Shown here: positions 46,334-60,600 of the stretch, in pieces
How positions within the stretch are numbered: the stretch's first letter is position 1
Layout: each line of letters starts with the position of its first letter
NCBI RefSeq assembly: GCF_000224145.3
Contig: NC_020173.2
Coordinates: 1,063,273-1,127,272 of the forward strand
Source: Ciona intestinalis
Lineage: Eukaryota > Chordata > Ascidiacea > Phlebobranchia > Cionidae
Length of the DNA stretch: 64,000 nucleotides
Reading direction: 5' to 3'
Notes under the pieces: generated by a model
What the model saw: the letters and a program-made list of their open reading frames with translations, nothing else
What the model was told of the DNA's origin: nothing
Databases searched by the model: none
Made by a program: the position numbers and the translations under genes

Positions 46334-49300
46334 TCACAATTCCATGGTTTCTGTCTCGTTCTCTGAGAAGTCACTGAGCGTTGATTCCTCTGAATCGCTC
46401 GACTCATCATGCCCATTCTCCATGTGTTTGTCATGCTCCTGTAGGGCCTCCTCTGTGGCATACCGACTCACATATTCTGTAATAAACAAATTATCATTAA
46501 GATATTTTTAACAAAAAGATTTTTACACCTGGTCTGTCATGTTTTTATTAAAACTGACCAGAAAATCAATGTTTTATGCATATAACTTGAAAAAATTCTG
46601 ACAGAATTAAGTATTACAAATAAGTGGAACCTAATATTGCTGTTTTATTGGAATTTCACATAAGAGCTTTTTCTAGATTATGTGAAACTGTGAATTTACA
46701 ACTTATATTGGTAAAAATTATCATTGGACCACCATAGTTGTGTTAATTGCCTTATTCTTGAAACTATGTGTAACCTATTAATTGGACCAACCTTTGATTT
46801 TTTTCACATAGTCATCAGGCTTGTGTAGATACAGGGCAGCGGCATCACCATTCAAAGGATCCACAGCATTTGGATAGGACAGAAGTTGTGGCAGAAACGC
46901 CTCGAAAATATTGCTCAAGTCTAAAACAGATATGATAGTCATTTTTTGAACAAATTAACAAAGAACAAAATTAGCAGGGCTTTATCCATAGAAGAATACA
47001 ACTACTCCAAAATACTCATAAATCATGGTAAATTGTTTCTTTTTAATTTTTTTTCATTTACTCTTCCGCAAAGGTAACTAATTTTATTTACAGAACATAA
47101 AACTTTCATTCATTGTAGAAACAGCTTTATTAAAATCCAGTCAGTCAGTCTTTCACACTTTTCTAACATTACAACATACACTTCATTAACTATTGACATA
47201 CTTTCAGTGTATACAAATGCATTTAGCAGCTTATTAGAAGCACTTTAAAGCCCGCGCTTTTAATTTAATCCAAACCATATCAGTAATGAAATTACCAGGC
47301 AAAGCCCATTCATCATCACAGTATACTTCACAGCCAATATGAATGTATAATATGAAGAAATTTTGTCATAAAAACTCAAACATATAAGCATATATAAATA
47401 CAATGCTTTCATTGGTGCCCTGCTGCTGGTTTCATTTAGCTATTATTATAACAGCTATTTTAGGCATTGTGTTATGTGTCCAACACTATGTAAGTAGACA
47501 TTTTCGGATATTACACAAAAATTATGTATTAAAAAGTGTGGAAGATTTTTTGTACGGATTTTAGAGACCATATACCTGCACCATTTGTTATAAATATTGT
47601 AATAACTGGTGCAATGAGCAGCTTTACTATTCAAACTCACCGTAAAGTGAAGTCCATGATTGATTTATAACATCCAAGCAAACGGTCCCAGATCTGTAGA
47701 TACACAGAAGGATTTACAATGTTATAACTAACTGCAGTTGCCTGCAATTTTACTAGATAGTAGTATGAGCGTATGGCTGTTCCAGGTATTATATTTATTT
47801 GTATTAAATCGTGATCTGTTTCACAGACTGTTAGCTTGTATTTCACCACAGTGATCAATAAGCCATTTTGATCAATAAGTAAGTAATGCCAGATTTTTCA
47901 AGGATTACACAAGTGTGAAGTATCACACAAATGCTTTAATCCATTTACAAAACACAGAACTGCTGACATGCCAAATTCAGCAGCTCTGTTAGGGATTTGA
48001 GTGACATTTATAGAATTGCGGCTGACATAAGTATTGACACTTCAGCCACTACAATGACAAACATGGCACTTAAACCAGATTTAAAATTTTACGACGTACC
48101 CCTCATCAATGTTGGGGTGAAATATTCTGTTCATGAAACCTGTGTAAAAAACAATGGCTTTAAATGTGAATTTACACACCGGTAGTCTTAATGCTTCACT
48201 GGATTCGAAATACAACTACTCAGCTATACACATACTTAAAAAATTAAGCAGTGACAGTTATATGGCACAGATGACTCATGATAACAAAGGATAAATGGGT
48301 ATTACAAATATCGAGTTACCAACAATTGTACAGCAAATACCGTAACTGTACAAGTCATATTAATTTAAACTGGATTTACAAAGCCAAACACATGTGAATA
48401 TAGTTTAACTCATAAAGTTCATTATGAAATATAAACCTATATGGTATACCTACATTATGAACTTATATGGTAGTATGTTCAACATTAGTCTGTGTGCAAC
48501 TATATTATACTTTATGTGTGTTATATATTTCCATACAATAAGCAATAGTCCAATACTGTACAATTAAAATTGTACAGCAGTAACAGCACACATAATATTT
48601 TAATAAACACATTTTACTTTCTCGATAAGCTGATACAGACTGTTCCCTGTCCTGGTCGAATAAAAAAACACAATTATCTTATTAAAATGAAGCAAAGCAG
48701 CACACAACTGTCTGGACGGGATAATCAATGTTTGACTAAATTGAATAACCATTTTCTAGGTAAGTATTTTAACAAAACAAAAACAGCTTAAAGAAAATAT
48801 ACAACAATTCTAACAACTTGTTAACAGTTGACTAAATGTACATATTGATTACAATATTGAAAATTAGTTGTTTTTTTTACAATATGTTGACGTTATAGTA
48901 AAAATAAATGTTTCATGTGGTATGTATTATATGATAAGACTATATCGGAATTGTACTGTTTAATAACAGTATATTTTAATAATGCAGGAGATAAGTATTA
49001 TGCTTTAGTATGTATGCTTGATAGGGAATACCAATATAATAGTCTGAGATGTGGTTTTAATTTGACAGATATATTATTGATGTCATATTTTATATTTTAA
49101 TTACAGCTCCCATTGGTTTGTTGTAACATAATCTCATGTTGACAATAGTTTATTGTATATACAAACAACACTATCTGCATCCTGACATGGTCATGCAGTT
49201 CTGGTGACAGCTCAACCATTATATTTACAATATTTTCATTGCACGACATATGAATGGTAGAACACCTACTTCCAGGTGTCTTACCATTAGTTAACAGTAG

Positions 49301-50512
49301 GGCCATGTTTGAAACAGTCGTTCAGTTAAAAAGAACCACAGTTTTCTGGTTAAATTAAGGCAACTTACCAATTGATGGTGATTTAAACGGGTATTTTTCA
49401 GGCAGGTCAACTCTAACCTTCCACACACCCCCTTCGTAAGGTGCTGAAACAAAAAGCATATTTTAAAAGCCCACAATACAATTCTGTAAACCTAAAATTG
49501 TGACATAATGGAAATCAATACTAAGCTGCTGATAAGTCAGGGATCTGAATCCAAAAAATGCATGAAAGTGGGAATCAGTATATTGATTTATTTGCACCAA
49601 CTTTTTAAAATGAGGCCATATACTTCAAAATCCTCGGGTCATTTTTATTCTTAATGCAGATAAACAACATATTTTTACTATTTAAATATATACTGCTTAT
49701 AAAAGCGTTGGTATGCTTTAAATGCAAGTTTTGAATCTACAATAGCTTAGTAATGGTTAACCAAAACAGTCAATTAGCCTACTGCATTAGACACACTTTG
49801 GAAATCATTTTAAAAGGTAAAATACTGTAACCTAGTTGTGAATGATTGTAAAATACATATAATTTCATCATGTTAATTACTGTTTAACACAAAAGTAAAA
49901 TGTTGAATAACTCTTTCTAAACCACCTACACACAAAAATACACACCCCTTCATTATACATTACTATTTTCTTATTGAATCTGTTGTCCAATGATGTCACA
50001 TGCAGTAACAGTGTAAACAACTAGATTAAGCCATTGTATTGTTGCTTGACTAAGACATTGTTTTTACAACGAGTAATTTCTAACATGGTGTTTCTTTGTT
50101 TGGCTAGCTGTTGGATTTATAATTACCACTCAAAAAGTATTTTTGCATTACGTGTTCAAAAGAGGAGTGTACCAGAGTTAATAACACAAAATTGCCATCT
50201 TATAAAAAAATGTTAAAAATTTGGCTCAAAAAAAACAAACAAAGAAACTTACTCCCAGCTGGTCCTTTGAATTTCACATAGAATTCATTCAATCCACCAA
50301 GAAATGTTACGTCATACTTTTTCTCACTGGTTAGAAAATTATTAAGGAAAAAAACAAAAAATATTAAAATAAAACTTATACCCATTAATCATATACAAAT
50401 AGGTTATAGTTTTAGGCTTAAAATTGTATTGTGCATGCAATTTTCTTGGAAAAGGATACAGTTTGATGACATCTGTGTCCATCCGTCGTTTTCCAGGACT
50501 GGGTGAAGACAT
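46334..50512 (-). CDS. UBE2H: Ubiquitin-conjugating enzyme E2 H
   Basis: Seven exons total 567 nt, 188 residues: 50460-50512, 50253-50326, 49369-49443, 48100-48139 (40 nt), 47641-47693, 46792-46920 and 46334-46476. It begins [15 protein letters not shown] and contains [40 protein letters not shown], the HPN motif ([10 protein letters not shown]) and the active-site cysteine in [13 protein letters not shown]. It ends in an acidic Ser-rich tail ([13 protein letters not shown]), as in human UBE2H. UBE2H works with the CTLH/GID E3 ligase. Intron 1 is U12-type. The introns between exons 3 and 5 are long (1.2 kb and 0.4 kb) and show no repeat that I can name. Confidence 0.97.
50327..50459 (-). other. 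U12-type (minor spliceosome) intron 1 of UBE2H
   Basis: On the minus strand the intron starts GTATCCTTTT, the U12 5' splice site consensus, and carries TTCCTTAAT at 50341-50349, the U12 branch-site consensus, about 15 nt before the CCAG end. There is no strong pyrimidine tract directly next to the acceptor. All three features are those of a GT-AG U12 intron. Confidence 0.88.
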
Positions 50513-52308
50513 GGGTTTTGGTATCTCAACTTCTTAGGTGGAAATGTTGTGTTGACTTATATTTGTGAAAACAAAGATATAGAGAGAACACAGGCAATGG
50601 TAGAAGTACTTGGTGCTTTCAGTTCTCAGCAAGGTTTATTTCATGTACTTTGTAAAATGTGTTTGAAAAGCCAACAGAGAAATTAGCCAATGGGATATAC
50701 TTGATAGATTTGCCTACTGATACACTGACAAACAAGTATATGCATATTTAATTATTAAGTACTTATATTTACTTAGTATAAGTCTTCCATTACATAACAA
50801 AGAAAATGTAGGATTTTAATTATTGTTCAATAGTCTGTCTTTCTCAATATTATACAAACACATAAACACTTTCAGTTCTTTCTTTACAAGTAATTATTTT
50901 ATTAGTAACTTAGGGAAACGTCTATCACCCACTTGTTAGAAACTGAAGTATCTCTAACTTTTCTATTTGTATATACTACCCAACTTCTGTGAACCATATA
51001 TGGTTATGTTACATGCAATGCGTTAGTATTACGATTCACGAAATTCTTATGTGTGACCACGGCCTACTGGTGTAACAAACAATGCCTATTCTATTTTCTT
51101 TCTTTGGGGCAGCACACAACACACTGCCGTTCATGTGATAAGTTGGTAATAAAGCAGGCACAGGCCTCAACATATAACTGGCTGACCTGCGAACCCAATT
51201 CCTTTTTCTCTATTATCATAGCAGAGCAATGCGTTTGCTCCTGCGTGCTCTCGGTTTTGCCTTTCGCGAGTTTTCGCTTAACTCCTGCATTCTCATTGGT
51301 CAAAACAGCGAAGGTCATTTTATCACTACAGAGCGAGGAAATGTGGGTTTAGGAGGTAAATCTGTGTATGGTGGATACTTGTTTATTGCTAGTGTTCGTT
51401 TTTCAGTTCACCTATGTTGTAAAGTGGTTAGTACTAAGCCGAGTTAAGTAGCTACGAGCTTTTCTCAGTAAATATCGGATATTAACCAATGTATGGCATA
51501 ATTTTAGTATTTGTTCGCACAAAAGCTGTACCAAGGGTAAAGAATTAAGCTCGGTTTACAATTTGACAGCAACAGCTTTATCAAAGTCATTTTAGAATGT
51601 TACTTGGCGTTCATATCCATTTTACTGCCAACCCCTATGCCCATAAGATAGTCGTTATACATTAAGTAAACCTCATCAAGAGAAGGCCATGTAGGACATG
51701 ACATCAAACACAAAATAGAACCACCCTGGCATATTCGCTTATAACAGCTGGCAAAAACAACAACGCTCTCTCCTTACGAAGGTACCTAACTACAAAAAAA
51801 GGCAGATTCGACATCAGCTGAAACGTAGCAACGTTCGTTTCGTGACGTCACAACGGACCTCGCCTCCTGCCCGCTCGCGCGTAACGAGAAACAGCTGATT
51901 GAATGTAAACATTGAACGCGACTGCGTGTGTGTGCTCGTGCGGGTATGCGTGGGTACTGCGTGTTGCGCTCGTTCGAAGAGCGTGATAAAATCTACAAAA
52001 CTCCGCCTTTTCTTTGTTGCGCCAATCGCTGTTTCATACTTTTGTGCAATACCATAAATACCCGAATTGGTCATAAACAAGCTTTCCTGCAAGTCATACC
52101 AACACGTATAACAGGCTAGCTGTTAAAAACACATTCAAACTTTTACGTCATGTAATCATTAACCTGGCTTTACAATCCAGATAATGAGAACAATCATGTA
52201 AGAACCAATTTCCTGTTCTAAGAAGCAACGGGTTTAATTATATTGTCGCTGATCTTCAGATAAATAACCAGTAAATCTGTTGAACTATATTTGTAGAAGC
52301 ATACGACT
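50513..52308. promoter_or_regulatory. Upstream region of UBE2H and the MEST-like gene
   Basis: 1.8 kb separate the divergent starts. The part at 51780-52000 is GC-rich with CGTGACGTCACAACG (a CRE-like palindrome) and several CG-rich words, so it is a candidate promoter. Short ORFs in both strands (for example 51053-51447) have no recognised similarity. No repeat that I can name. Confidence 0.45.
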
Positions 52309-53838
52309 ATGGGTTTTTTTATGAACAGTTTAGCTGTAGTTGTAGCCTTTATTTTGCTACCTTACTACTTGCCTGACTCACCAATTACTCAAGATGTAAA
52401 CAAGCTACCAGAAGAGGCACAAACATGGTACAAGCAAGGACAACTAACATCTATCAATGGCTACAAAGTGTTCTCAATCTACAAAAAGTGCAGCAACCCA
52501 AAAGTTGTGAACCCGCCCACTTTTGTGCTCATACATGGTTTCCCATCATCAAGTTATGATTATCATAAAGTAAGTTTTGGGCTGATTGCTGCAGTCCACT
52601 AATCTTAATCAGTGTAACCCAGCTCATATGTGTGTACTGTTTACCTTATTTGTCTTTTTCTTTAAACTGAGTGTTAACCTAAATAGTAATTGCCATAGCT
52701 CACTAAACTTAATCTGTTTTCCATATCCACTGGTGTGTACTGTACAGTGTACACTACTCTGTTTGTCTCTTGCCTTAAAAACGGTGCTAACAATTGGAGT
52801 AAATCATAAAACAGAGAATACTAAGCGGAAAAATCGCCCCGAGTCAAACTCTTGTTTTGTACAACTGAACTGCAGTTCAAATAATTGCCATCGTTATAAC
52901 TTTGAAAACGGTCGTTATCTCGCTGCTTAGCTCAGTAGGATATGTAATTCAGCAGCCGACACGGGCGAGTAGAGCTTCGTGGAACACTGTCTGACGTATA
53001 TATGGCTTTTATAATCCTCTGCGCAGGTTTTGGACGGACTCTTATCAAAGGGCGACGTGTTTATGCACGACCACATAGGTTTCGGGTTTTCTGATAAACC
53101 TGTTCAGAACTTCACATATTCCTTGACTGAGGCTGCAGATAATTGCTTAGCGACCTGGGAAATGTTTGGCATTAAAAAGGCCCACGTTGTTTCACACGAT
53201 ATGGGAGACTCTATATTGACTGAAATCCTTGCTCGTAGACACAGAAGTATGTCTTGTGATAATGATATGAAATCATTTAATGACTCTACTCACGATACGT
53301 TTCCCCAGATATGTTGCCGGACTATTTCAGCAACTTTTTCGAGAGCATCACTTTTACAAACGGTGGCATGAAATATTCGATGATTAACTTTCGAATCGGC
53401 CAGCGTATGATGAGCAGTTCGCTTGGCCCATACTTCTCAATGGTAAACTCTAAACTCGGCCTTTCTAGGGTATTTTCCTCGCAGTTAAAATCTGTCTGGG
53501 GCCCGAACAGCGATCATGACGAAATGATGAAAGAAATAGCGTTGATCACCGCCTTGAACGACTACAAAGGCGGAACTAAAATAATGCACAAACTAATTTA
53601 CTATTTATGGGACCGAGCACATTTCGAATTTCGGTGGTTTTCAGCGCTGTCGGAAATAGATGTTCCTGTTCGCTTCATTTGGTCAGATTCGGATGCAGTA
53701 AGTCCAATGTCCATACCACGTTTCTTTCGATCTTTTGTTCCCGGGGCGAAGTTCGAAGTTGTACAGGACGCAGGTCACTTTTATATGCTGGAAAAGCCCA
53801 AGGAATGGCTGCTAAAAATTACCAATATTTTGGACTGA
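52309..53838 (+). CDS. MEST: MEST-like alpha/beta hydrolase
   Basis: Exons 52309-52569, 53027-53246 and 53309-53838 total 1011 nt, 336 residues (human MEST 335). An N-terminal hydrophobic segment (SLAVVVAFILLPYYL) suggests membrane anchoring. FVLIHGFPSSSYDYHKV is the oxyanion-hole region, FGFSDKP follows, and SHDMGDSI places an aspartate in the nucleophile elbow, as in the SHD-Y-GD of MEST and in dehalogenase/epoxide-hydrolase relatives. TFTNGG, WSDSDAVSP (acid) and AGHFYMLEKP (histidine) complete the set. The substrate is unknown for the family. UBE2H is the nearest neighbour, head-to-head. It may be MEST itself or a related paralogue. Confidence 0.8.
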
Positions 53839-54600
53839 AACAACTCTTTTATCGACTAAATTGAACAAATTCTTTCCTAATTTCGAAACAAATTGGTACC
53901 CGACGGTACTATACGCAATTAGATTAGATAGATTATACAAAGCGCGCACAACTACATTTTATAATTTATTAAATAAAACAAAGTTCAAACGAATTTTATT
54001 TTGACAAATCATTACGCTACAAAAGTTAAACAAGAAATCACAGTGTATCCAGGCCTGTATTTGTTTAATCAGAACATATAAGTCGTGATTCACTAAAACA
54101 CCAATGTCACCACACGTTTATATTATACACCTTCGCACACTAAACAGGAGGTATACAGATGAACGCAATATGAAAGTATTAACTACTGGCTATGTCAAGT
54201 ATATAATCATTTATAGAAGTAGAACACTACAATTTACTACGCCAACAACACTAAATGTGATTACTATTTATAGATCATACGTCGGTCCAAATCAAATTAA
54301 CCTACGATTAAAAATCGCTAATCACGCGTAATGGAGACTACGTTTCACAGTGAATTCTATGTATCGGGTAAGGATATAGTAAAGGTAAATATTAATGTAC
54401 GTTGCAACGATAATAAATGCACACAAAACAACGGATACTCGAACACTAGCAAAATCTATTTTCGTGTTTACATTGAGGAAAGTATGTACATATAAACATG
54501 ATGAGCTGTAGTAAATGGATATGTCATCGCCTATTTAGTTGTAATGTTTGCTCGTAGTAAAACTACAGCAGTCTGTGTGTTGTTCTTTGAAACTTGCGGG
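53839..54600. other. Intergenic stretch between converging MEST-like and dynein genes
   Basis: 3' flanks of both genes. AATAAA occurs at about 53972 after the MEST-like gene. AT-rich, with no ORF or repeat worth calling. Confidence 0.55.
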
Positions 54601-57600
54601 TTACTTAGTATCGCAAAGTACGGCCACGCCTCGCAAAACCCAGTGGTCAGGATTTTGTGAAGTACGAAGAAGTAAAGAGAATATGAACGTCAAGTCTGTG
54701 AAAAAAGAACGCATTACATGTAATTATACCATAACCATAACCAAGATACAATGTTCCATAGTGGTGTGGGATATACAATACATACATGAGTGAGTTATGA
54801 AACATACTTATGTGGATTGTAATTCTCCGAAACTAACGCTTATCGCAGAACCTCTATCCGGTTACGTTATAATGATAACAACCATATTGCTGCTTACCCG
54901 TACGACGTGGTTTCTTGTACACGGGACATGGGAACAAAGACATGCCGCCCCTCTTGTCGTCACGTGACTGGTTGATGTTGATGGCGTACACATGTACGAC
55001 AGGCATTTGTGTGAACAGGACCTTCGGTAAAGGTTCCATCAGTTTCATGGCTTTTCTGTCCCAACCAGCGCCGTCCAAGTATAAGCCATACACATAGACG
55101 CCACCTATAACGCAGAAAAAAAGATGTTTGTTCAGTTTAACCACTTTTCTATTCCTGATCATCGATTACCTATATCAGCAGGCGGAGGGGCAGTGACGTC
55201 TTCCTTTGACATTTTCGTGACGTCATTATAAAGCATGACGCCATCAAGAGCCCATCCTTTGTTTGAGTGAGCACGCGTCACTTCCTGTCTCATCGCAGTC
55301 AAAAAGCCCTAAGATGACGACATTATGTCAAACAATATAGATTCATTCGAGTTTGCATTTAAGCGTCGAAAATAGCAGACGCAACCGCGATGAATCTGAC
55401 GCAACGACGTCACATCACGTGCGGCTAAACAATATGTGGCGCAATAATAGGAAGATCACGCATATATTTCGGTCATGTGCTTGTTGCTCAGCGAATGTGG
55501 ACTAAATTAAGGTTGCAACATATTTACAATCATGCGGGACTTTACATATTAAATAGGTGGTTGCGTTCTAAATGTGGGCTACTTAACAAGTATTATGATC
55601 TTTAAATTTTAACACCGAACTAACCTGTGGGTTGAAAAATCCTGTCATCCAAAATTGATTAGGTCGTCCTTCGAATAGCCAAGTAAAGAACTGCTCATGA
55701 CGTTCAAGGAATTCGGTAAACCAGAAGCCCAATGTCGAACTGTCCCATGATATCTACGTGGAATAAAGTATTAGGCATACAGCGCGTCACGTTAGGGGTG
55801 TGGTATAAAATAAAAACGAAAACCTGCATACCTTTTGCCATGCTTTTGGTATGCGGGCATCGTACATTTGATCGAGAGCATCACGTAAGTTGTCGCTCAT
55901 GATAATAGTTCCATCAATTGCGAGCTGAAGGTCCATCAACATTGTCCGTACAAGGGAAATAACTCTTTGCATTCGGTCAATCTCTTGCCTTAAGAAAATG
56001 TTCATCGGCTGAATAGAACCCATTTTCTGCAGTCGTGATTTCACCTGAAGGAAGTTTATGATAATTACAGAAAGATGATACAAGGACAATTAAGCACATG
56101 AGGATAATTAAACAAAGTCAAATAATAAACCGCGGCTCTGCTCGAGTCGTGCGTCACCACTTGACGTATTAAAAAACGCTAATTAGGCCTATACTCAACG
56201 TTTAAGAGCTGATTACGAGTTACCACCAATTCGCTGTAAGTAGATCTGGTAACGTCATTAAATCCAAAATAACTGTTGGAGACAACTAAAAGTCGAACGT
56301 TTATCTACGAGACTATGGGGATTTATTTACTCGAAAAACACAATTGTTTTTATAGCTTATTACCTCGTGAGGTAAGAAATCATCGGGTAACTTTTCCAAC
56401 ATTTCTTGAGCCATTTTCCATACAACTGACTCTCTGGTCTCACCAGATCCTCCGCTGCTTTCTTTTGGTTGGATGCTAACAATTGTCCCCAAGCTGTCAT
56501 TTGCCATGTTTGTCTAAAAGAAAGACACCCCAATCTTTTAACCGTTTACTAAAATAGCGGGAAACACTAAAAACAGTGGCGCAAAAATTGACTCCAAATA
56601 CAAACGCGCACGTTTTCGCCATAACTGTACATGCAAAACATATATTTTAGCTATATTTTTGCTAACTTTTACCTGATATGTGATGTCAGCATTTGGATGC
56701 AAGCCAAATACTTCAGGAGTGTCAACCAAAGGTAAATTGTCGATGTATGTGTGAAACTCTGGCAGACTCTTCACCTTTGGAATGATGTATCCTGTATCGT
56801 GTGAGAAAAGATAAAATAGTTTACAATGGGCCTACTTCAACACTAAATTTGAATAATTTCAGGTATGGCAATCACTACACATCATATTAATATCAGTCTT
56901 CAGGCAATAACTTTATGATAAAATTCAAATGATGACATCTTTTTTAGCAGTAATTAATAGCTTGCCCTATTTCAATTATTATGTAATGACACACAACAAT
57001 ATTTATAAAATAACAAGCCAGCTTCTTGACTATTGGTTATCTATAAATGCAATATTGCATGATCTGTTACCTGTGTAGAAACAGAACTTTTCAGTAAACA
57101 TATGTTCCCCAAACCATGCCTTACAAAATGTGTTAAGTAAGATTTTGTCCAAGTCGTCAGTGACGCGACCTCCATATTGAATTTCCCCAAACATGTAACG
57201 AACAGTGCTCCATGAAACACCCTAAAGTGCATATCGTTAAGCACATGAAAATTTACTGTCCAGGTCATGGTTACATAACAGTTTAGTCAATTTTATTCAT
57301 TGTGTAAAGTCAATTTGATTTTTTTTATTATAGTCAATTTGGAATGTTGTATGTAATAGTTTAGTAAGTTTGAATTTTAGGGATAGGTCCAAAAGTTGTG
57401 GGTTATATCCTACTTGTTAAATATTGTTTAGTGAAGAGACTCTTAAAATATGGTATGTACACAGAACGCAGCACACAGAATATGTACACAGAGCACATAT
57501 GTTGTAAAGCTAATTCTGTAGTTGTGTGTATGAATGATTACAGTGATTCATATAAATAAATTACCTAAATTAAACTCATAAGCAAAAGCTTACCTTTTTC

Positions 57601-60600
57601 ACATCAATGTCATCCAAGTGGTTCTGTACAAATTGCACACTGGCAGAGAAATCTGACTGGTTAAACTCATATGGAATATTCCAACCCAAAGGTCCAAATT
57701 TTCTTCTTTCCTGCACTGTTGTGTGCAAGAATGCTACACCATACAGTATCGACTTCCATTGTGGCATGTTTGAAATTTCCAAGAATTCCTAAAAAACTCT
57801 CAATTCAGTGACAGTGACTACAGCAAATAACTAATTACTGACTTATTAATGTGCATGACTATTTTTCATTATAAAAAATAAAATTTAATTTTATTGTTTC
57901 TCATTTTATTTAAGTTATAAAAAGTAACTTGGTACCTGTGTAACACTGTTGTATGTTCTCTTCAACCCAGCTCTTACACCTTGAGGTGGCTCGTTGGTGT
58001 ATTTAATGCTGGATTGAAGCAAGTTGATAGGGAATTTCTTGTGTTGTTCGGTTGTGATCCATGTTCTGTAACCCTCATGAATATGTTCGGTGTTTGTAAC
58101 CTGCATTTCGAATTTAATTTAAAATAAACACAAATTCTGGTTTTAAAAATACCCACGTTTTCAAGTAGTTCATCCATGTAATCCAGCCCAAGATGACAGT
58201 TTTGGAGCAATAGCCAACCACCATCTTGAAAGCTCAGGCTAAGCAGTCGGCGTGCATGAACCTCTTGCCCTTGACCCATAGAAATTGCTCTGCACGCTGT
58301 AATTACATTTGTAAATTAAAATCTGTTTAATTGAAATTGTAGATGTGCTGTGATCATAGTGTGATGTATCATGAAGGGGAAAATGTATAACATGGGTAAA
58401 CATGCTTAAGTTTTAATTCATAATTTAGGGTAATTTTTTCTGGATTGTCTCTATCCTTTTTTATGATTATTTTATTTTTCATACGCGGTATTAGTAATAC
58501 TTACGAATTCCTTTCAACTTTGCCAGTCTCTCAATGTTCTCAGTGGGATCTGAACCCATGCTAAGGAAGCAGATCATTGGATTCCTATTGTCTGATTCAT
58601 TCCACATCGTCTCCATGTCCAAAATCACAGACTCTGCATACTTTTGCCCCAACGATTGTGCGATGTAGTGACGAGACTATAAATAAAATTTTTATAGGTC
58701 TGCGCATTTTCAAATAGTATTTTTCTATATCAAACCTGAGCTATTGTGCGGTCAGGACACCAGCTTCTTATAAGAAGTAGTTTTCTGAATGTATCGAGAG
58801 AACTGCTGTAGCCATCAGGAATAACAGCTTCTTCTGGTGCCTCTTCATCAAACCATGTCTTCCACCCCTGATTGAATGTGTGTGCTAATTAGGTTAAAGA
58901 GGAGTTCCATACAATACGAGTAGGCCTACTGTATATTGTTTTTCAAGCTTATACTTTCTCAATCACGCAACACATACCCTGTCATTCCTTGTGATCTGGT
59001 TAATCAATTGTGAGAACTGAGGCAGGCGACTCAGCTGAATCAGGTTGAGCCATGTCATGTCTTGAATCCATTTCTTTGGTTTTGCTTCAACTGCATTCAG
59101 ATCAAGTGACGCACCACCTGAAACCCAACGTGTTAGCAACCAATTCTTTTTACTGAATAAGATAATAAGGATCTGATTACCTTTGATGAAGGACTGAAAC
59201 TCTTCATGCGACAAGTACCCACGGTTGAGGTCAATTTTTAGAGCCAGTAGCAGAGTGTATAAGAACTTGTGGTTCTCATACAGTCCACGTGCAGTGTACT
59301 TGAACACGATAAACGTCAAGTAATCCATGATGTTAAAGATTCTCTTTGCAGGTATTGGAGACTTAGCACTTTTTTCCAACGCTTCGTCAAACAGGCCAAG
59401 CACTTGTCGAAGTGATGTCTTGAAAATATTCATTATAAGTATGTCTTGTTATAAGACCTGCTTTTAAACCATAAATTGTTACAACATTCTACATTGGTCT
59501 TGGCTGTTTACCTGGTACATTACATCCACCAGACTCATTTCCACGATCAGGAAATAGAGAATGGATCCTCTAGTAGCAACAGGTCGATACTCCTCTCTTG
59601 CTGCATTGATCTTTATTTCTGTTTCTGCTGCAATTGAAAGCTTTTCACTTACTTCCTCAGCAGTTTGCTTGGTTGTCTAAAAAGAAAAAGTTTTATACTA
59701 CAACAACCCGTAACCTATTTATTTTAATGTTTATATAACTTGTACAAGTACTAAAGCCTGAAATACACACCTGAAGCACTTGAATAAGTGATTCATCATC
59801 AACGAGTGATCCCTTGGTAGATGTAAGGCGGTATAGCAAGTTATCTTCTAGTTCCTGCATTCTTCTTTTATTTGCAGTGACCTCTGTCATCAGTGCTACT
59901 CTCTCTGCCTCCAATTCCTACAGTATACAAATTTAGTATGTTGTGTTTCTTTAAAGCATTCAGAACATACATTCCAACCACATGTTTATGCTGTATAGCT
60001 TTACCTGCTTCTCAGTTAAAATGACCCGACCGAGCAACTGGTCCTCCAACCCTTTCATTGTGACAGTGAAGTCAATGATAGAAGTACGCGCATAGATTTC
60101 GGGTGTGTAAGCAGGGTTGGACAGCTTAGTTGTGATGTAAAGTTTGAAACCCTTCATCACATCTACTTCTTTGTCTCCAACTTTAACCTATGTTTACAAA
60201 ATTTACATTAGATCAAATTAGTCACAATATGTTTCACTGTATTAATGACAATGTATTATTCCTGTTTGTTTAGTTGTATTTTAACCAATTTTATACAATA
60301 TGGGCTTATTTTCTAAGAATACACATTGTTTAATTGTCAGTACCTTGAATGTGCTTCCTGATTTTATAAAATTTTGTTCCAACACATTATCCAAAGCTGG
60401 ATCCAATTCTTCTCTTACATCTTCAATGATGAGAGAACGGCCAAGAGACAATGCATCTTCCAGATGTGTGCGGAAGTATTTATGGTTCAATGATGTTAAC
60501 TACAAAATAAAACATTGCTTTAGCTAACTTAGAAATATTGTTTGTACAAAATAATCACAAATTCCACATTTTAACACAAAGCTGGTTTTGTTTTTTTAAC

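Noticed and set aside
51053-51447. Overlapping ORFs of 72-99 codons between UBE2H and the MEST-like gene
   Set aside because: No similarity, no splice logic and frames open on both strands. The stretch is more likely promoter or untranslated sequence.
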